The position numbers and the translations under genes are program-made. From NCBI GenBank assembly GCA_024279915.1, contig JAJRRB010000025.1, positions 1-64,000 on the forward strand: a stretch of 64,000 nucleotides of DNA. Direction: 5' to 3'. The notes below the pieces were generated by a model. That model was not told where the DNA came from. It saw only the letters and a list, made by a program, of their open reading frames with translations, and ran no database searches. The DNA comes from Deltaproteobacteria bacterium. Lineage in GTDB: Bacteria; Desulfobacterota; Desulfuromonadia; Desulfuromonadales; BM103. Below are positions 25,688-35,022 of this stretch, one piece after another (within the stretch, counting starts at the first letter, position 1; each line of letters opens with the position of its first letter).

Positions 25688-26437
25688 ATGGAATCTGAAA
25701 GCGCGTCGTTGAAATTCTTGTTCATTATCGGAGTCCCTCGTTCAGGCACTACTGCACTTCTAGAGTTACTCAATAAGGATGATAAAATCATACTCGGTAG
25801 AGAGCGTAACAAAAAGGTCAGTCCTGAGATTAGCCCTGCACATTTCGAAGAAGAACGGTTTTTCTCACGTGTTGACGATGAACTCAGTACCTTGGAGTAT
25901 GAAAACTTCTATGCCTCTCTGCATATTCGCTATAAGTCAGGGGCTTGTATTTATATAGGTGATAAGGAGCCTGGGCTTGCGAACCACATGGATTATTTAG
26001 TTGCAACGTTTAAAGGATGTAAAATTCTTTGTCTATACAGGGACTTATACTCTGTTGCTAGTTCCTTTAATGTTCGCGCTGGTCGTCTACGCGATGCATG
26101 GCCAGAAGAAAACGATTACCGTGCAGCTCTAAGATATTGGGAAAAGGGTAACAAAAATGTGCTTAAATTCGCCAAGAGCGAAATGGCAGACCAGTTGTTT
26201 GTGGTACGCTATGAACAGTTCTTTTCAGGTGATGAAAATTATCTGAACGCATTGTACCAATTTTTGCAATTACCCATAACAGAAACTGTCCGTGATGCCT
26301 TCGAGTCATCTGCAGCGGTGTGGCAGAAAATACAAGAGAAACCCCTACAGTTGACATCTGAAATGCGTGAATTTCTCGCGGCAAGCAGAGATCTGGCAAT
26401 TGTAGACGCATTTGACGAGCTTTTCCCCCGGCTCTAA
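25688..26437 (+). CDS. Sulfotransferase
   Basis: 249 aa from ATG at 25688, chosen because AAGGTG lies 8 nt upstream and the PAPS loop (FLFIIGVPRSGTTALLELLN) then sits at residues 11-30. A longer frame from 25607 has no ribosome-binding site. The second cofactor motif is KILCLYRDLYSVASSFNVRAG, and VVRYEQFFSGDENYLNALYQFL is the conserved C-terminal block. Fifth separate sulfotransferase gene of the locus, alone on the plus strand between two leftward groups. Acceptor unknown. Confidence 0.85.
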   Translation: MESESASLKFLFIIGVPRSGTTALLELLNKDDKIILGRERNKKVSPEISPAHFEEERFFSRVDDELSTLEYENFYASLHIRYKSGACIYIGDKEPGLANHMDYLVATFKGCKILCLYRDLYSVASSFNVRAGRLRDAWPEENDYRAALRYWEKGNKNVLKFAKSEMADQLFVVRYEQFFSGDENYLNALYQFLQLPITETVRDAFESSAAVWQKIQEKPLQLTSEMREFLAASRDLAIVDAFDELFPRL

Positions 26438-26711
26438 ATAAGGCTTGCTGATAAACACATAACTCACTGAAAACACTAGTCAAAGTACGTGTTTTTGTGC
26501 TAATATATTCAAGAAAAACAGGTGGTTATAATCAAACCCCTTGCACGTGGTGGTCAAGGATGTATCGAACAACACCCGATAATCATTTGGCCTTTTAAGC
26601 CTTTTATCTTTCTTTCGGCGGCAAGCAGCAGGATTCAGTTCCCGCTGACGTGCCTCAGTCCTGACCGACGAGATTTTATCAACTCACCCCTTTACGTCAA
26701 TAGGCAAGTTG

Positions 26712-28688
26712 CTATACGAAAGGCAGCGTCTCTATCAGCGGTACAGATGGAAGAACAACGCCCTCTCGAAGTCTGACAAAGCCCATCATCTCTTGAGGAA
26801 TACGGCGATCAAACACAACACCCTTCGGCTTGGGTGGGTGTAAGTCTATGTCGAATGCATGTTGGTTTATCGGGGATTGCAGCGAATGGATAGCCGGATC
26901 GTCGGTTGAAGTTATGTATCTGTGGAACATGAACTCATAGTCATTCTGTCCGTATTTCTTGAAAAGCTCAGACAAAACCTTCGATGACGGTTTGATCGGA
27001 TGGCCGCTCCAGTGCGAGTAGAATATGCGAACGCCGAGCGACTGGAGGTAATCTTCATTTTCGTAGCCCGGGCCTTTGATGAAAACAAAGTCTTTCGCAA
27101 CACGCAGGGAAGTAGCTATTACCTGGTCCAGGGTTTCCAGGTCAGGAAGGTGTTCCAGGAAATGCGAAAGCAAAACAAAACTTACCGAGTTGTCTGGTAG
27201 CTGAAGTTTTGTCGCATCGCCCTGGATGTACGCAAACCCCTTGTCTATGGTTTTTTGAACGTACTCCGGGCGAAGCTCTACGCCTAGGCCTTTCTTGCCA
27301 CCCAGGTTGCCGATAGCGTAGGACATTGAATTGCCATCTTTAGTGCCCATATCCAGGAAGTCATATTCACTGAGCATCTCCGGTGTCAGATCTTTGTCTC
27401 TCAGGACGCCGTTAGTTCGGGTTTTGTCTGCAGGCGGCGTGGCTTTAGCTTTGGCTGCTATGGGTGTGGTCTTGGCCTTGGTTGGTTGCAAGGTCGAAAC
27501 GGCTGTCGTTTCACCTGACGGGCTTGCGATGTAGTTCATTATCTGGTCAAAGGCTGTTTCCCAACTCAGATTGGATACGGTCTCGATTCCGCCTGCGATT
27601 ACTTTTCTGCGAAGATCGGCATCTTCAAGGGCTCCGATAATTCGTTCAGCCATTATGTTCGGTAGCGGCTCGGACAAGATAATATTTTCGCCGTCGCGGT
27701 AAAGCCAATTATTGAGTTCATTGATATTGGTCACAGCCGGGCATCCACTGGCCATATATTCAAGGGGTTGGTATGACGGGTGAGGCGTCGCCATGAGCGA
27801 TAACGCCAGATCGCTTGACCGGTACAGATTGGCAACTTCTTCCATGCTCGAAAGCAAGCCAAGGTGTTCCATTACGCCATGGAGCTCGTAACGCAGAATC
27901 GGGAAGGTCATCCCCACCGAAAGAATTCTTACATTATCGCCCATTTGTCGTTTGACCAGCCTCAGGGCCTCGCTGCCAAGCAGGAATGAGTTTCGGTCGT
28001 TATTAGGTCTGCCATAGAAAACGATCTGGTAAGGCCCGGAAGTTTTGGCCTCTTCGCCGGAGGGGTGAAATAATTCTGTATCGACTCCGGGAGTGAACGC
28101 CATGCCCCAGTCGGAGTATTGACGGAATTTCGACGCCACGCCTTCGGTGTTTGACAGAAAGAAAAACCCCAGCCTATAGGTCTGCTCAATCATAAGCGAG
28201 ATAGTTCCACCGGGATAGAACATCGGTTCGTAGTCCTGCATGATGTAGAACTTGGTGTGGCATTTGTTGTATCGCGCCAGTGTGTAAGCCGTCACCCAAA
28301 GCGAACAGAAACCAGCATCGGCTTGAGGCAGACTGGATACATCTCCTTCGCGATCTAGTACGACGAACTGAAAATTCATGTCCGGGAAGTGCTGACGAAT
28401 CTGGTCGGGGATTGAGTCCGGCACGGCCCTGCCGAAGAAATTGTCCAACACGATTGTGTTCTGCGTACCCCATTTTCGGCTGCATTCTTGGGCAAGACTT
28501 AAGGTTGTCCGCAGGCCGCCTTTAAGGGCATGTGTAAAGTGAGGCAGGAACCAGACGGCGGATTTTAAAGGTCCAGACCGTACCTGTTGGCGCATTTGCT
28601 GGACGATTTTTGCGTTGGCCTCAAGATCGCTTGCTTCAATGCGTGGAAGATGCATCTCGTTTGGCATGTATCGGTTGGAATCAGGCAT
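26712..28688 (-). CDS. WsaF-like glycosyltransferase fused to a SAM methyltransferase
   Basis: 658 aa from ATG at 28688, which overlaps the upstream stop by 8 bp (ATGCCTGA). An in-frame extension to 28964 lies wholly inside the upstream gene and is rejected. Residues about 45-380 resemble GT-B rhamnosyltransferases of the WsaF type (KFYIMQDYEPMFYPGG, then EQTYRLGFFFLSNTEG, IVFYGRPNNDRNSF, and HPSYQPLEYMASGCPAVTNI). A Thr/Ala/Lys-rich linker (about 410-440) joins a class I methyltransferase domain (YDFLDMGTKDGNS, GVELRPEY, YIQGDATKLQLPDNSVSFVL). It may add a sugar and then methylate it, for example as chain capping (inference). Confidence 0.8.
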   Translation of the reverse strand: MPDSNRYMPNEMHLPRIEASDLEANAKIVQQMRQQVRSGPLKSAVWFLPHFTHALKGGLRTTLSLAQECSRKWGTQNTIVLDNFFGRAVPDSIPDQIRQHFPDMNFQFVVLDREGDVSSLPQADAGFCSLWVTAYTLARYNKCHTKFYIMQDYEPMFYPGGTISLMIEQTYRLGFFFLSNTEGVASKFRQYSDWGMAFTPGVDTELFHPSGEEAKTSGPYQIVFYGRPNNDRNSFLLGSEALRLVKRQMGDNVRILSVGMTFPILRYELHGVMEHLGLLSSMEEVANLYRSSDLALSLMATPHPSYQPLEYMASGCPAVTNINELNNWLYRDGENIILSEPLPNIMAERIIGALEDADLRRKVIAGGIETVSNLSWETAFDQIMNYIASPSGETTAVSTLQPTKAKTTPIAAKAKATPPADKTRTNGVLRDKDLTPEMLSEYDFLDMGTKDGNSMSYAIGNLGGKKGLGVELRPEYVQKTIDKGFAYIQGDATKLQLPDNSVSFVLLSHFLEHLPDLETLDQVIATSLRVAKDFVFIKGPGYENEDYLQSLGVRIFYSHWSGHPIKPSSKVLSELFKKYGQNDYEFMFHRYITSTDDPAIHSLQSPINQHAFDIDLHPPKPKGVVFDRRIPQEMMGFVRLREGVVLPSVPLIETLPFV

Positions 28689-31600
28689 TTTCGAATGCCC
28701 CTTTGATTTCTTTGCGCAGTCGCTCGATAAGCGGATGCTTGCGTGTGGACTCGGTGGCACGGGTGATTCTGGGCAGCCCGTATGTCGAAACGAATGTTTT
28801 TCTGGATTCCTCGCACAACACGAGGCGTTTCTTGGGTGTATAGCTTTTGGATTTGGCGTGGAAAACATAAGTGTCCGTTGCAATCGCCAGATCGAAACCG
28901 GCATCTGATGCCCTGAAGCAGTAGTCGTTCTCTTCGCAATATCCCTTGGGATACGAAATTTCATCGAAGTAGCCGATCATATCGATCACGGACCGTTTGA
29001 TCAGGAAGCAGAATCCGTTGACCAGCGTTACTCTCGGATAGATGGCTAGTGAATGACTTTGGCAGAGACTATCGGCGTCTTCAATCGTCATACTCTCTGG
29101 CAGCGGATTGAGCGAATATGACCCGTCTTTATCTTTTATTTCGGGCACCGATTGCCAACTTACCGCGTTGGAAAGTGGCCCGACGATTCCGATCTCTGGT
29201 GCGCTCTGGGCACAATGTACAAGTTTGAGCGACCATAACGGAGGTACTACCGTATCGCTGTTGAGCAGGATTACATAGTCTGCCGAGGTTGATGCCTTCA
29301 TACCAGCGTTGGCGGCCTTGGTGTATCCTTTGGCCTGGTTGTGGCGAATTAGTTTTACATGCGATGGCCAGGCCGCTGCATAGTCTGTCAGATATTTTTG
29401 TGTGTCGGAGTCAGACCCGTCATCAACCAGTATGATCCGGTGTGTATCCAGCAGTGTTTTTTCGACTGATTGGAGACATTCTTTCACGTCATCCAGTGCA
29501 TTGTGGACGGGGATTACGATATCAACCGTGATGTCCCGCATAGGCCACAGTTCGGCGTCAGTTACGGCGTGTGGAGCTTTGCTGGACCACCATGATTCTG
29601 ATGGGGCATTGTAAACATCGTTTAGGAACGATGGTATTTTATAGGTCGTTGGATGCGACGGTGATGTCGCGTCCTGGTGATGGAATATCTCAAAGCGTTC
29701 CTCGTCGAAGCGTGCAATCTTTGAGGGATCCTTTACCAGTCTGGTGAAATCGACATTGTTGGAGTGCAGGGAATACATAATTGAAAGCTGATCCCTGCGC
29801 GATCCGTTATCGAGTTCCTTCCACCATGTCTTGAATACCACCTGTGCGCGGGGGTCGTTAGGGTTGCAGACGACCATGTTGGTTTCGGGGAGCCCTAGTT
29901 TTTTGGGCAGGCCTTTAGCGTTATACTGCTCGATCTGTGTCTCGATCAGGTCGGCGATATCCTTCGATACATTGATGCATTCTTCTGCTTCGGCGAAGGT
30001 GCAATTCCTGCGGTAATGCGGGAAGATGCCCAGGGGTTCCTGTCCGTCACGATAGGCGTCAATCAGGTATTCGATGTCTGCACGAATTAGAATGTTGGCA
30101 TCGACCCATACTACATGATCGTAATCCGACAGGAGGGTGTGTGGGTGAAGCTTGTAATATCTCGCAATCCGAGTGATGTCGTCATTGAAATATGTAACCG
30201 GTCGGAACTGCCAGACGGGCAGGTCTTTGATTTCGCGGTCAGAATAGTAGATGTAATCGTATTCTGGATTGAGAGTCTCGGGGATCATGATTTTGTCGTA
30301 TCCGCCAACGACGGCTGTGTAGACGGCTACACGTTTTTTGGCGGTCGACGATTTGTATTTTTTGATCCGTTGGATGAGGTCTTGTCCGTCAATAGGGTCG
30401 TAGGTGTCGCCCGACCTCATCAGGTCGTAGGTGTCGTCCGACCTCATCAGTACGGAAGAATTCACTTTCCGACCTTCGGCCTTGCCAAACAGAGCATAAT
30501 GGACGAAGGGGTGGATGCCGCTGCTCTCCACGTCATCGTAAATAGACAGGTAATGGGAGGCATTAAATGAAGGGCAGGGAATCCTCCCCTCGGCGAGGCC
30601 AAAATCAATATAGTGTATAAGTGGGGTGATTTTTGCCTCAGCAACATCGGGATTGTGCTCCAGGTACCAAGCAGGATCGAACACCCCCGACTTCATAATC
30701 CTGACCAGCACCTTTGCGTCAGAGCGCTTTTGCATAAAACGATAATACAGGTATTTAATTATCGGTATCTTTAATGTGTCAATTCTATTCACTAAGCGAG
30801 CTGTTTTTTTAGTTGCCAAAGTTTTTTCAACGGCGCGCAGGGGGACAATAAGCTTCCCAACCTGATCTGCCATATGGGCTTTAATGCTGTTTGCTCTGCC
30901 CGCAACGTATTCTTTGATTTTTTCGGTTTGTACCGCCAATATCTCGTTCTGACGCTTTGTAAAATCTCCACCGGCACGATCCATCGCCGTTAGTGCTGCT
31001 TCATCAAACTTGGCGAGAGCGTCAGCATTAGCCACAGAGGCTGCCTCATCAAACTTGGCGAGAGCGTCAGCATTAGCCACAGAGGCTGCCTCATCAAACT
31101 TGGCGAGAGCGTCAGCGGTAGCCAAAGAGCTTTCTTTAACTTTTTCGGCTAGACTTGCTTCCAATTTATTTAACTCGCTATAGCGTGCATCGAGCTGCTG
31201 CTTTGCACTCTCCAGTCGCTTGATCTCTGCATTCAAGCGTCTTGTTTCGCCCTCTCTGCGTCGGTCATAAACTTCGATTTTGCGCCCGACCGCAGCCTGA
31301 GCCTGCAATGTAATCATTGCGGCTTCATGTGACTGGGCGTCATTAAGACGCACCGCCGCCGACATCGAAAGTGGTTGGTTAAATGCTGGGGCATTAACAT
31401 CACCCAGCTTCAACGCGTTCAAAAGATCGAGCTGAAGCTCGGAAAGAAGGTCTGACGCATCGCATAGCGGTACATTACGGTGAAGAGTTGAGTCAACCAC
31501 ATCCAGAAGTATCTCCTGGTTAGGCATCTGCATCCCAGAAACACCTAACGTGGACAATTCGTCGAGCAACAGCAGCGATTCGCGTTGTGGCTCGTTGAGC

Positions 31601-32154
31601 AAATCATTGTACGAAACGATAATCGACGGCAGACCGCGTGCAGACTGAAACGCGCACCTGGTATATTTTTCCCACAATGCCACGCCGAAATCCAACGCAA
31701 ATCCATTGCGCCGACCAAGCGAAATAGCAACTTCAACCGGATCACGCCATACATGCACGACGACCGGAGCCGCGATCTGATCACGAAATGCTGGCAGCAC
31801 CAGACACAGCCTTGGCTCCTTAATGAACCAAGTACCAAGCGGGGCCAGTTCTGAAACAAGTTCAGAAAATTCCTGGCGAGCCTCGTTTAACGGGGCGGTC
31901 GGGATGCTGTCGACAGAGAACCCCTGGACGCTCCACCAATCATTACCACAACTTTGCAGAAGCTGGTTGCAGGCAAGACGCAACTTGGGATGCTCCCAGA
32001 ACCCTTTTGGGTTTTCTGCATTTGCCAAGGTGTCCTTCCCCTCACTGGAGAAGGCCCCCCCCATTGAATTGAGCAAACTACTAACGCAAGAGGTTCCAGA
32101 GCGGTGCATCCCCAAAACAATTATGCCCTTTGCCGTTTCTGCTTTTGCCATCAA
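28681..32154 (-). CDS. Giant fusion: sulfotransferase, coiled coil, DUF616-like and GT2 glycosyltransferase
   Basis: 1157 aa. Residues about 8-260 are a sulfotransferase-like domain (IIVLGMHRSGTSCVSSLLNS; VVVHVWRDPVEVAISLGRRN). Residues about 280-460 are a charged coiled coil that includes three tandem 15-residue repeats. At about 495-580 come the FDPAWYLEHNPDVAEAK and FASHYLSIYDD-type repeats common in rhamnan/glycan synthesis proteins. Residues about 625-860 match the DUF616/TOD1-like glycosyltransferase pattern (VAVYTAVVGGYDKIMIPE; YDYIYYSDRE; HVVWVDANILIRAD). Residues about 880-1130 are a GT2 domain (VDIVIPVHNALDDVKECLQS; LVDDGSDSDT; LLNSDTVVPPLW; CEENDYCFRASDAGFD). It probably acts on the same glycan as the coupled downstream gene. 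Confidence 0.83.
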   Translation of the reverse strand: MMAKAETAKGIIVLGMHRSGTSCVSSLLNSMGGAFSSEGKDTLANAENPKGFWEHPKLRLACNQLLQSCGNDWWSVQGFSVDSIPTAPLNEARQEFSELVSELAPLGTWFIKEPRLCLVLPAFRDQIAAPVVVHVWRDPVEVAISLGRRNGFALDFGVALWEKYTRCAFQSARGLPSIIVSYNDLLNEPQRESLLLLDELSTLGVSGMQMPNQEILLDVVDSTLHRNVPLCDASDLLSELQLDLLNALKLGDVNAPAFNQPLSMSAAVRLNDAQSHEAAMITLQAQAAVGRKIEVYDRRREGETRRLNAEIKRLESAKQQLDARYSELNKLEASLAEKVKESSLATADALAKFDEAASVANADALAKFDEAASVANADALAKFDEAALTAMDRAGGDFTKRQNEILAVQTEKIKEYVAGRANSIKAHMADQVGKLIVPLRAVEKTLATKKTARLVNRIDTLKIPIIKYLYYRFMQKRSDAKVLVRIMKSGVFDPAWYLEHNPDVAEAKITPLIHYIDFGLAEGRIPCPSFNASHYLSIYDDVESSGIHPFVHYALFGKAEGRKVNSSVLMRSDDTYDLMRSGDTYDPIDGQDLIQRIKKYKSSTAKKRVAVYTAVVGGYDKIMIPETLNPEYDYIYYSDREIKDLPVWQFRPVTYFNDDITRIARYYKLHPHTLLSDYDHVVWVDANILIRADIEYLIDAYRDGQEPLGIFPHYRRNCTFAEAEECINVSKDIADLIETQIEQYNAKGLPKKLGLPETNMVVCNPNDPRAQVVFKTWWKELDNGSRRDQLSIMYSLHSNNVDFTRLVKDPSKIARFDEERFEIFHHQDATSPSHPTTYKIPSFLNDVYNAPSESWWSSKAPHAVTDAELWPMRDITVDIVIPVHNALDDVKECLQSVEKTLLDTHRIILVDDGSDSDTQKYLTDYAAAWPSHVKLIRHNQAKGYTKAANAGMKASTSADYVILLNSDTVVPPLWSLKLVHCAQSAPEIGIVGPLSNAVSWQSVPEIKDKDGSYSLNPLPESMTIEDADSLCQSHSLAIYPRVTLVNGFCFLIKRSVIDMIGYFDEISYPKGYCEENDYCFRASDAGFDLAIATDTYVFHAKSKSYTPKKRLVLCEESRKTFVSTYGLPRITRATESTRKHPLIERLRKEIKGAFENA
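30396..30449 (-). repeat. 27-bp tandem repeat in the fusion gene
   Basis: Two 27-bp units (30396-30422, 30423-30449) differing at one base, encoding the repeated motif MRS-[DG]-DTYD in the linker before the DUF616-like domain. Confidence 0.9.
31001..31135 (-). repeat. 45-bp tandem repeats in the coiled-coil segment
   Basis: Units at 31001-31045 and 31046-31090 are identical, and a third at 31091-31135 matches for about 30 bp and then diverges. They encode repeats of ADALAKFDEAASVAN, a short heptad-like helical unit whose copy number may vary between strains. Confidence 0.92.
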
Positions 32155-32571
32155 CTTTTCTCCTGTAAATGCATATAATCATAGCTTTTAGACATCGGCC
32201 CACGTGAACCTCAAAATCTATGATTTTTTTACACGATTCATCCTCATCATGCCAGCCATAACATTGCACGACACTCTCAGGGTCACTCCTTCGCTCAGTG
32301 TGTCATCAAAAACCAACCCGGAATCCTGTCTTCAGCCGCACGTTTGGCGGATGGAATGTGCTCAGTCCAAGCGGAGACCTCCAGGTGGCTAGAACACCAG
32401 AACGCCAAAAGCTGAGCAATGTGAGAGGGTCTTTTGTTAGGGGCAATCCCACTCTCGCTATTGTATCTTTCACATCTGAGGTTTTGAAGATTTGGTTGCC
32501 ATTGACAGTCTCACTGGAGAGGTGATGCCTTATGACCCAATTAAACGGATCGCCTTTAAGCGTTCCATCTT
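32155..32571. other. Intergenic gap between the fusion gene and the exporter ATPase
   Basis: About 415 bp. Only short frames without domain similarity are present. It should hold the promoter of the fusion gene at its left end. Nothing else could be assigned. Confidence 0.4.
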
Positions 32572-33287
32572 TTATGTATCGATAGCCTGCATATATTCAC
32601 GATACTGGGTTGTGACCTCTTGGGTCTCCCCTTCGATTTTGATACTGCCTTTTTCCAACCACAACGCTCGGTCACACAATTCATTCACCTGTTTGATACT
32701 ATGAGAAACAAACACCACTGTCTGCTGACTGGTGATCCTCTCCAGCATCTCCTTTTCGGCTTTTTTTTAAAATTCACATCTCCGACACTAAGTACCTCAT
32801 CGATCAGTAGCACATCGACTTCGGTCTTTATCGCCGTGGCAAAGCCCAGACGGGCACGCATGCCCGCAGAATATGTTTTGACCGGCTGATCATAAAAAGC
32901 CCCAAGCTCTGAGAATTCATGAATCCCCTGCAGAGTTTCGAGCGCCTTCCCTTTGGTTGCCCCCTGCAACATGGCGCTTAATAAAGCATTATCACGACCC
33001 GAAAGATCCGGCCGAAAGCCTAGTCCCAGAGTCAACAGTGCACGTCTGGTCTGCATGTCACAGATGATTTTTCCTGAGGTCGGCTCGATAAGCCCAGCCA
33101 GAAGACGCAGCAGGGTGCTTTTGCCGCAGCCGTTACGACCCAGTATTCCCAGGATTTCACCTCGTTTGAGTTCAAAGGAAATACTAGCTAACGCGGTGTG
33201 TTCAAACCATTTCAGAAAACCAGAGCGTCTTCTGTAACACAGCCGGACATCCTGTGCTGCCAATATGGTTTCGGGTTGCTGGTTCAT
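32572..33287 (-). CDS. Polysaccharide ABC exporter ATPase (Wzt/KpsT-like), frameshifted at an A8 run
   Basis: The intact part shows Walker A GRNGCGKSTLLRLLAG, a signature region TYSAGMRARLGFA and Walker B VDVLLIDEVLSVGD. The annotated frame then ends at 32685 with an unrelated tail. One extra base in the A8 run (complement of 32761-32768) restores the family sequence: AEKEMLERI, the H-loop VVFVSHSIKQV, then CDRALWLEKGSI, to a TAA at 32574-32572 and a normal 238-residue length. It lacks the C-terminal O-antigen-binding domain, as in KpsT-type exporters. Causes could be a real mutation, transcriptional slippage on the A run, or a sequencing error. It pairs with the permease, with a 4-bp overlap. 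Confidence 0.85.
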
Positions 33288-34060
33288 GAATTCATAACTT
33301 TCGACGCGATGAGTTTACTGGCTTTATGCAGTACGCCATGCATGGCAAACAAGGCAACCAATACGACACCCCCAAGGGCTGCCAGGTGTTTCAGATCATA
33401 CAGAGAACGTTCCATCAAAACCTGCCGGTAAGCATCGATCAGAAAAGCGATGGGGTTGTAGGTGAGCATCAAGTCGCGCAACACTGGATTTGCTATCGCA
33501 TTAATGTCCCAGAAAATCCCCGAAGTGAACATCAGAAACATCATGCCCATGGCAATGATCATCCTGAAGTCGCCCACAAAGCTGACGCATAAAGCACCCA
33601 GCAGCGAACAGGCCAGGATCAGGCCATATTGCACAACCATCACAGGAATCAGCCATAACCAGTTCAGTTCAGGCCGGTAGCCGTAATACATAACCACGCT
33701 GAACAGAACCAGAAACACAGCCCATTGCTTATACAGGGCCTCTTGCACCGAGACATAGGGGAATAGGGCTTTAGGCATGTCGATCTGGTGTATCAGCCCT
33801 TTGTTCTGCACAATGCTATTGGAGGCCGATGTAACACTTTTCGAGAACCACAAATACGGTATCTTCCCGCAGGTCAGAAAAAGCAGGAAGTCAGCACGCC
33901 CATTATTGAGTAGGATGTCAAACACTAGGTAAAAGATGAGTACAAAGAGCAACGGCTCGATTACCCACCAGAGGTAACTGAGGATGAACCTTGAGGCTTC
34001 GGCCTTCAGGTTCATTTTGGCTTGCGTATTGACTAGTGAAAAAAAGCGAAACAGATGCAT
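33284..34060 (-). CDS. ABC-2-type polysaccharide export permease (Wzm/KpsM-like)
   Basis: 258 aa with about six hydrophobic segments (for example FILSYLWWVIEPLLFVLIFYLV, WAVFLVLFSVVMYYGY, IPVMVVQYGLILACSLLGAL, MMFLMFTSGIFWDI and GVVLVALFAMHGVL). SRFILSYLWWVIEPLL and YNPIAFLIDAYRQVLM are conserved landmarks of inner-membrane permeases that export O-antigen or capsule polymers. It precedes and overlaps the ATPase gene, forming the transporter. Together with the glycosyl- and sulfotransferases it implies that the locus makes an exported surface polysaccharide. Confidence 0.88.
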   Translation of the reverse strand: MHLFRFFSLVNTQAKMNLKAEASRFILSYLWWVIEPLLFVLIFYLVFDILLNNGRADFLLFLTCGKIPYLWFSKSVTSASNSIVQNKGLIHQIDMPKALFPYVSVQEALYKQWAVFLVLFSVVMYYGYRPELNWLWLIPVMVVQYGLILACSLLGALCVSFVGDFRMIIAMGMMFLMFTSGIFWDINAIANPVLRDLMLTYNPIAFLIDAYRQVLMERSLYDLKHLAALGGVVLVALFAMHGVLHKASKLIASKVMNS

Positions 34061-34470
34061 TTACGGTAAAATCCTACTTGTTGAACAGGGCAAAAAACTT
34101 TACTACTGGACAATAAAAATGGGTTCAGCAAGTCTAGACTCTTTGAAAGTCGGTAGTGTCTCTAGCTTTAAGGAAGGTTTAACTGTCCCCCCTCCATCGA
34201 GAGGGGATAGTAACGAAAATAGACTGATTTTGCTATCTATTTTTGTTTCATATACCCCAACAGAATTGATGGAAACCAGTAAGCGTAAGCTGTTGTTAAT
34301 GATTTGAACTTCAACTCGGGCCACAACTGGTCCCCGACATCCTACTAGACAAAAGCTTTAACCTCTTTTGAAAGCTGACGACATGATTTCTTTCTGTTAT
34401 CTTTAATGTATGATTAAGAAAAAATTGCTCATATAATTGATTATCGCTTGCAACTTAAGGAGAGGAGACC
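34061..34470. other. Intergenic region between the exporter and a lipoprotein gene
   Basis: About 410 bp with no gene. A TATAAT at about 34432 lies about 40 bp upstream of the lipoprotein start and is a plausible -10 element, but the matching -35 is weak. The left part should hold the exporter promoter. Confidence 0.45.
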
Positions 34471-34977
34471 ATGTTAATGGAAAAAGTAGTCGTGAATCTT
34501 AATCGCGTTAAGGGCTGGAGGTTATTGAAATTCAGCTCTGTTTTCTTGCTTGCAATCTTTCTACTCGCCACGTTGCTGCAATCCGGTTGTGTCAACACTC
34601 AACAAACCAGTAACGCGGTTTCTTCCCCACCATCTGAAATCAATGGTATTGAAAATCTCGGTATCGAAGTTATCTCCATGAGTCCGACGGCGGGCGGCTT
34701 CATGCTCGATTTTCGCTACCGGGTTCTCGATCCGGAAAAAGCTATGCCCCTGTTTCTAGAGGAAGTCACGCCGTACCTGATCGATCAGGATAGTGGGAGC
34801 ACGTTGCCGGTCACCGGTTCGACCAAAGTCGGGTCGTTTCGGCCTACTTCAGGCGACCCCAGAGAAGGGATTACCTATTTCATGTTCTTTGGTAACCCCG
34901 GCCAACTTGTCAAGGTAGGGACCAAGGTGACGGTGGTGGTGAATGAGCACCGAATTGAGAATATTATTGTCCAGTAG
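34471..34977 (+). CDS. Exported lipoprotein of unknown function
   Basis: 168 aa, ribosome-binding site GGAGAGGAG. A lipoprotein signal (FLLAIFLLATLLQSGC) puts the lipidated Cys at about residue 40, after a longer than usual N-terminal region; an internal start could be the true one. The mature part is a small mixed alpha/beta region (NLGIEVISMSPTAGGFMLDFRYRVLDPEKA, later KVGTKVTVVVNEHRIENIIVQ) with no motif I recognise. It lies 45 bp before the protease gene on the same strand, so the two may be co-transcribed. Confidence 0.7.
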   Translation: MLMEKVVVNLNRVKGWRLLKFSSVFLLAIFLLATLLQSGCVNTQQTSNAVSSPPSEINGIENLGIEVISMSPTAGGFMLDFRYRVLDPEKAMPLFLEEVTPYLIDQDSGSTLPVTGSTKVGSFRPTSGDPREGITYFMFFGNPGQLVKVGTKVTVVVNEHRIENIIVQ

Positions 34978-35022
34978 GTGATTGTTGCCGGAAGGGCCGG
35001 ATCTCAGTAGAACGATCTTCTT

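Noticed and set aside
28689-28964. N-terminal extension of the WsaF-like protein
   Set aside because: It lies entirely inside the upstream fusion gene in another frame and has unrelated low-quality sequence. ATG 28688 gives a clean coupled start.
31001-31135. CRISPR-like array
   Set aside because: Repeats are directly adjacent without spacers and are in frame within a coiled-coil coding region.
32685-33287. Sec or stop-codon readthrough as the cause of the truncated exporter ATPase
   Set aside because: The homologous sequence resumes in a different frame at a homopolymer, which indicates a frameshift rather than recoding of a stop.
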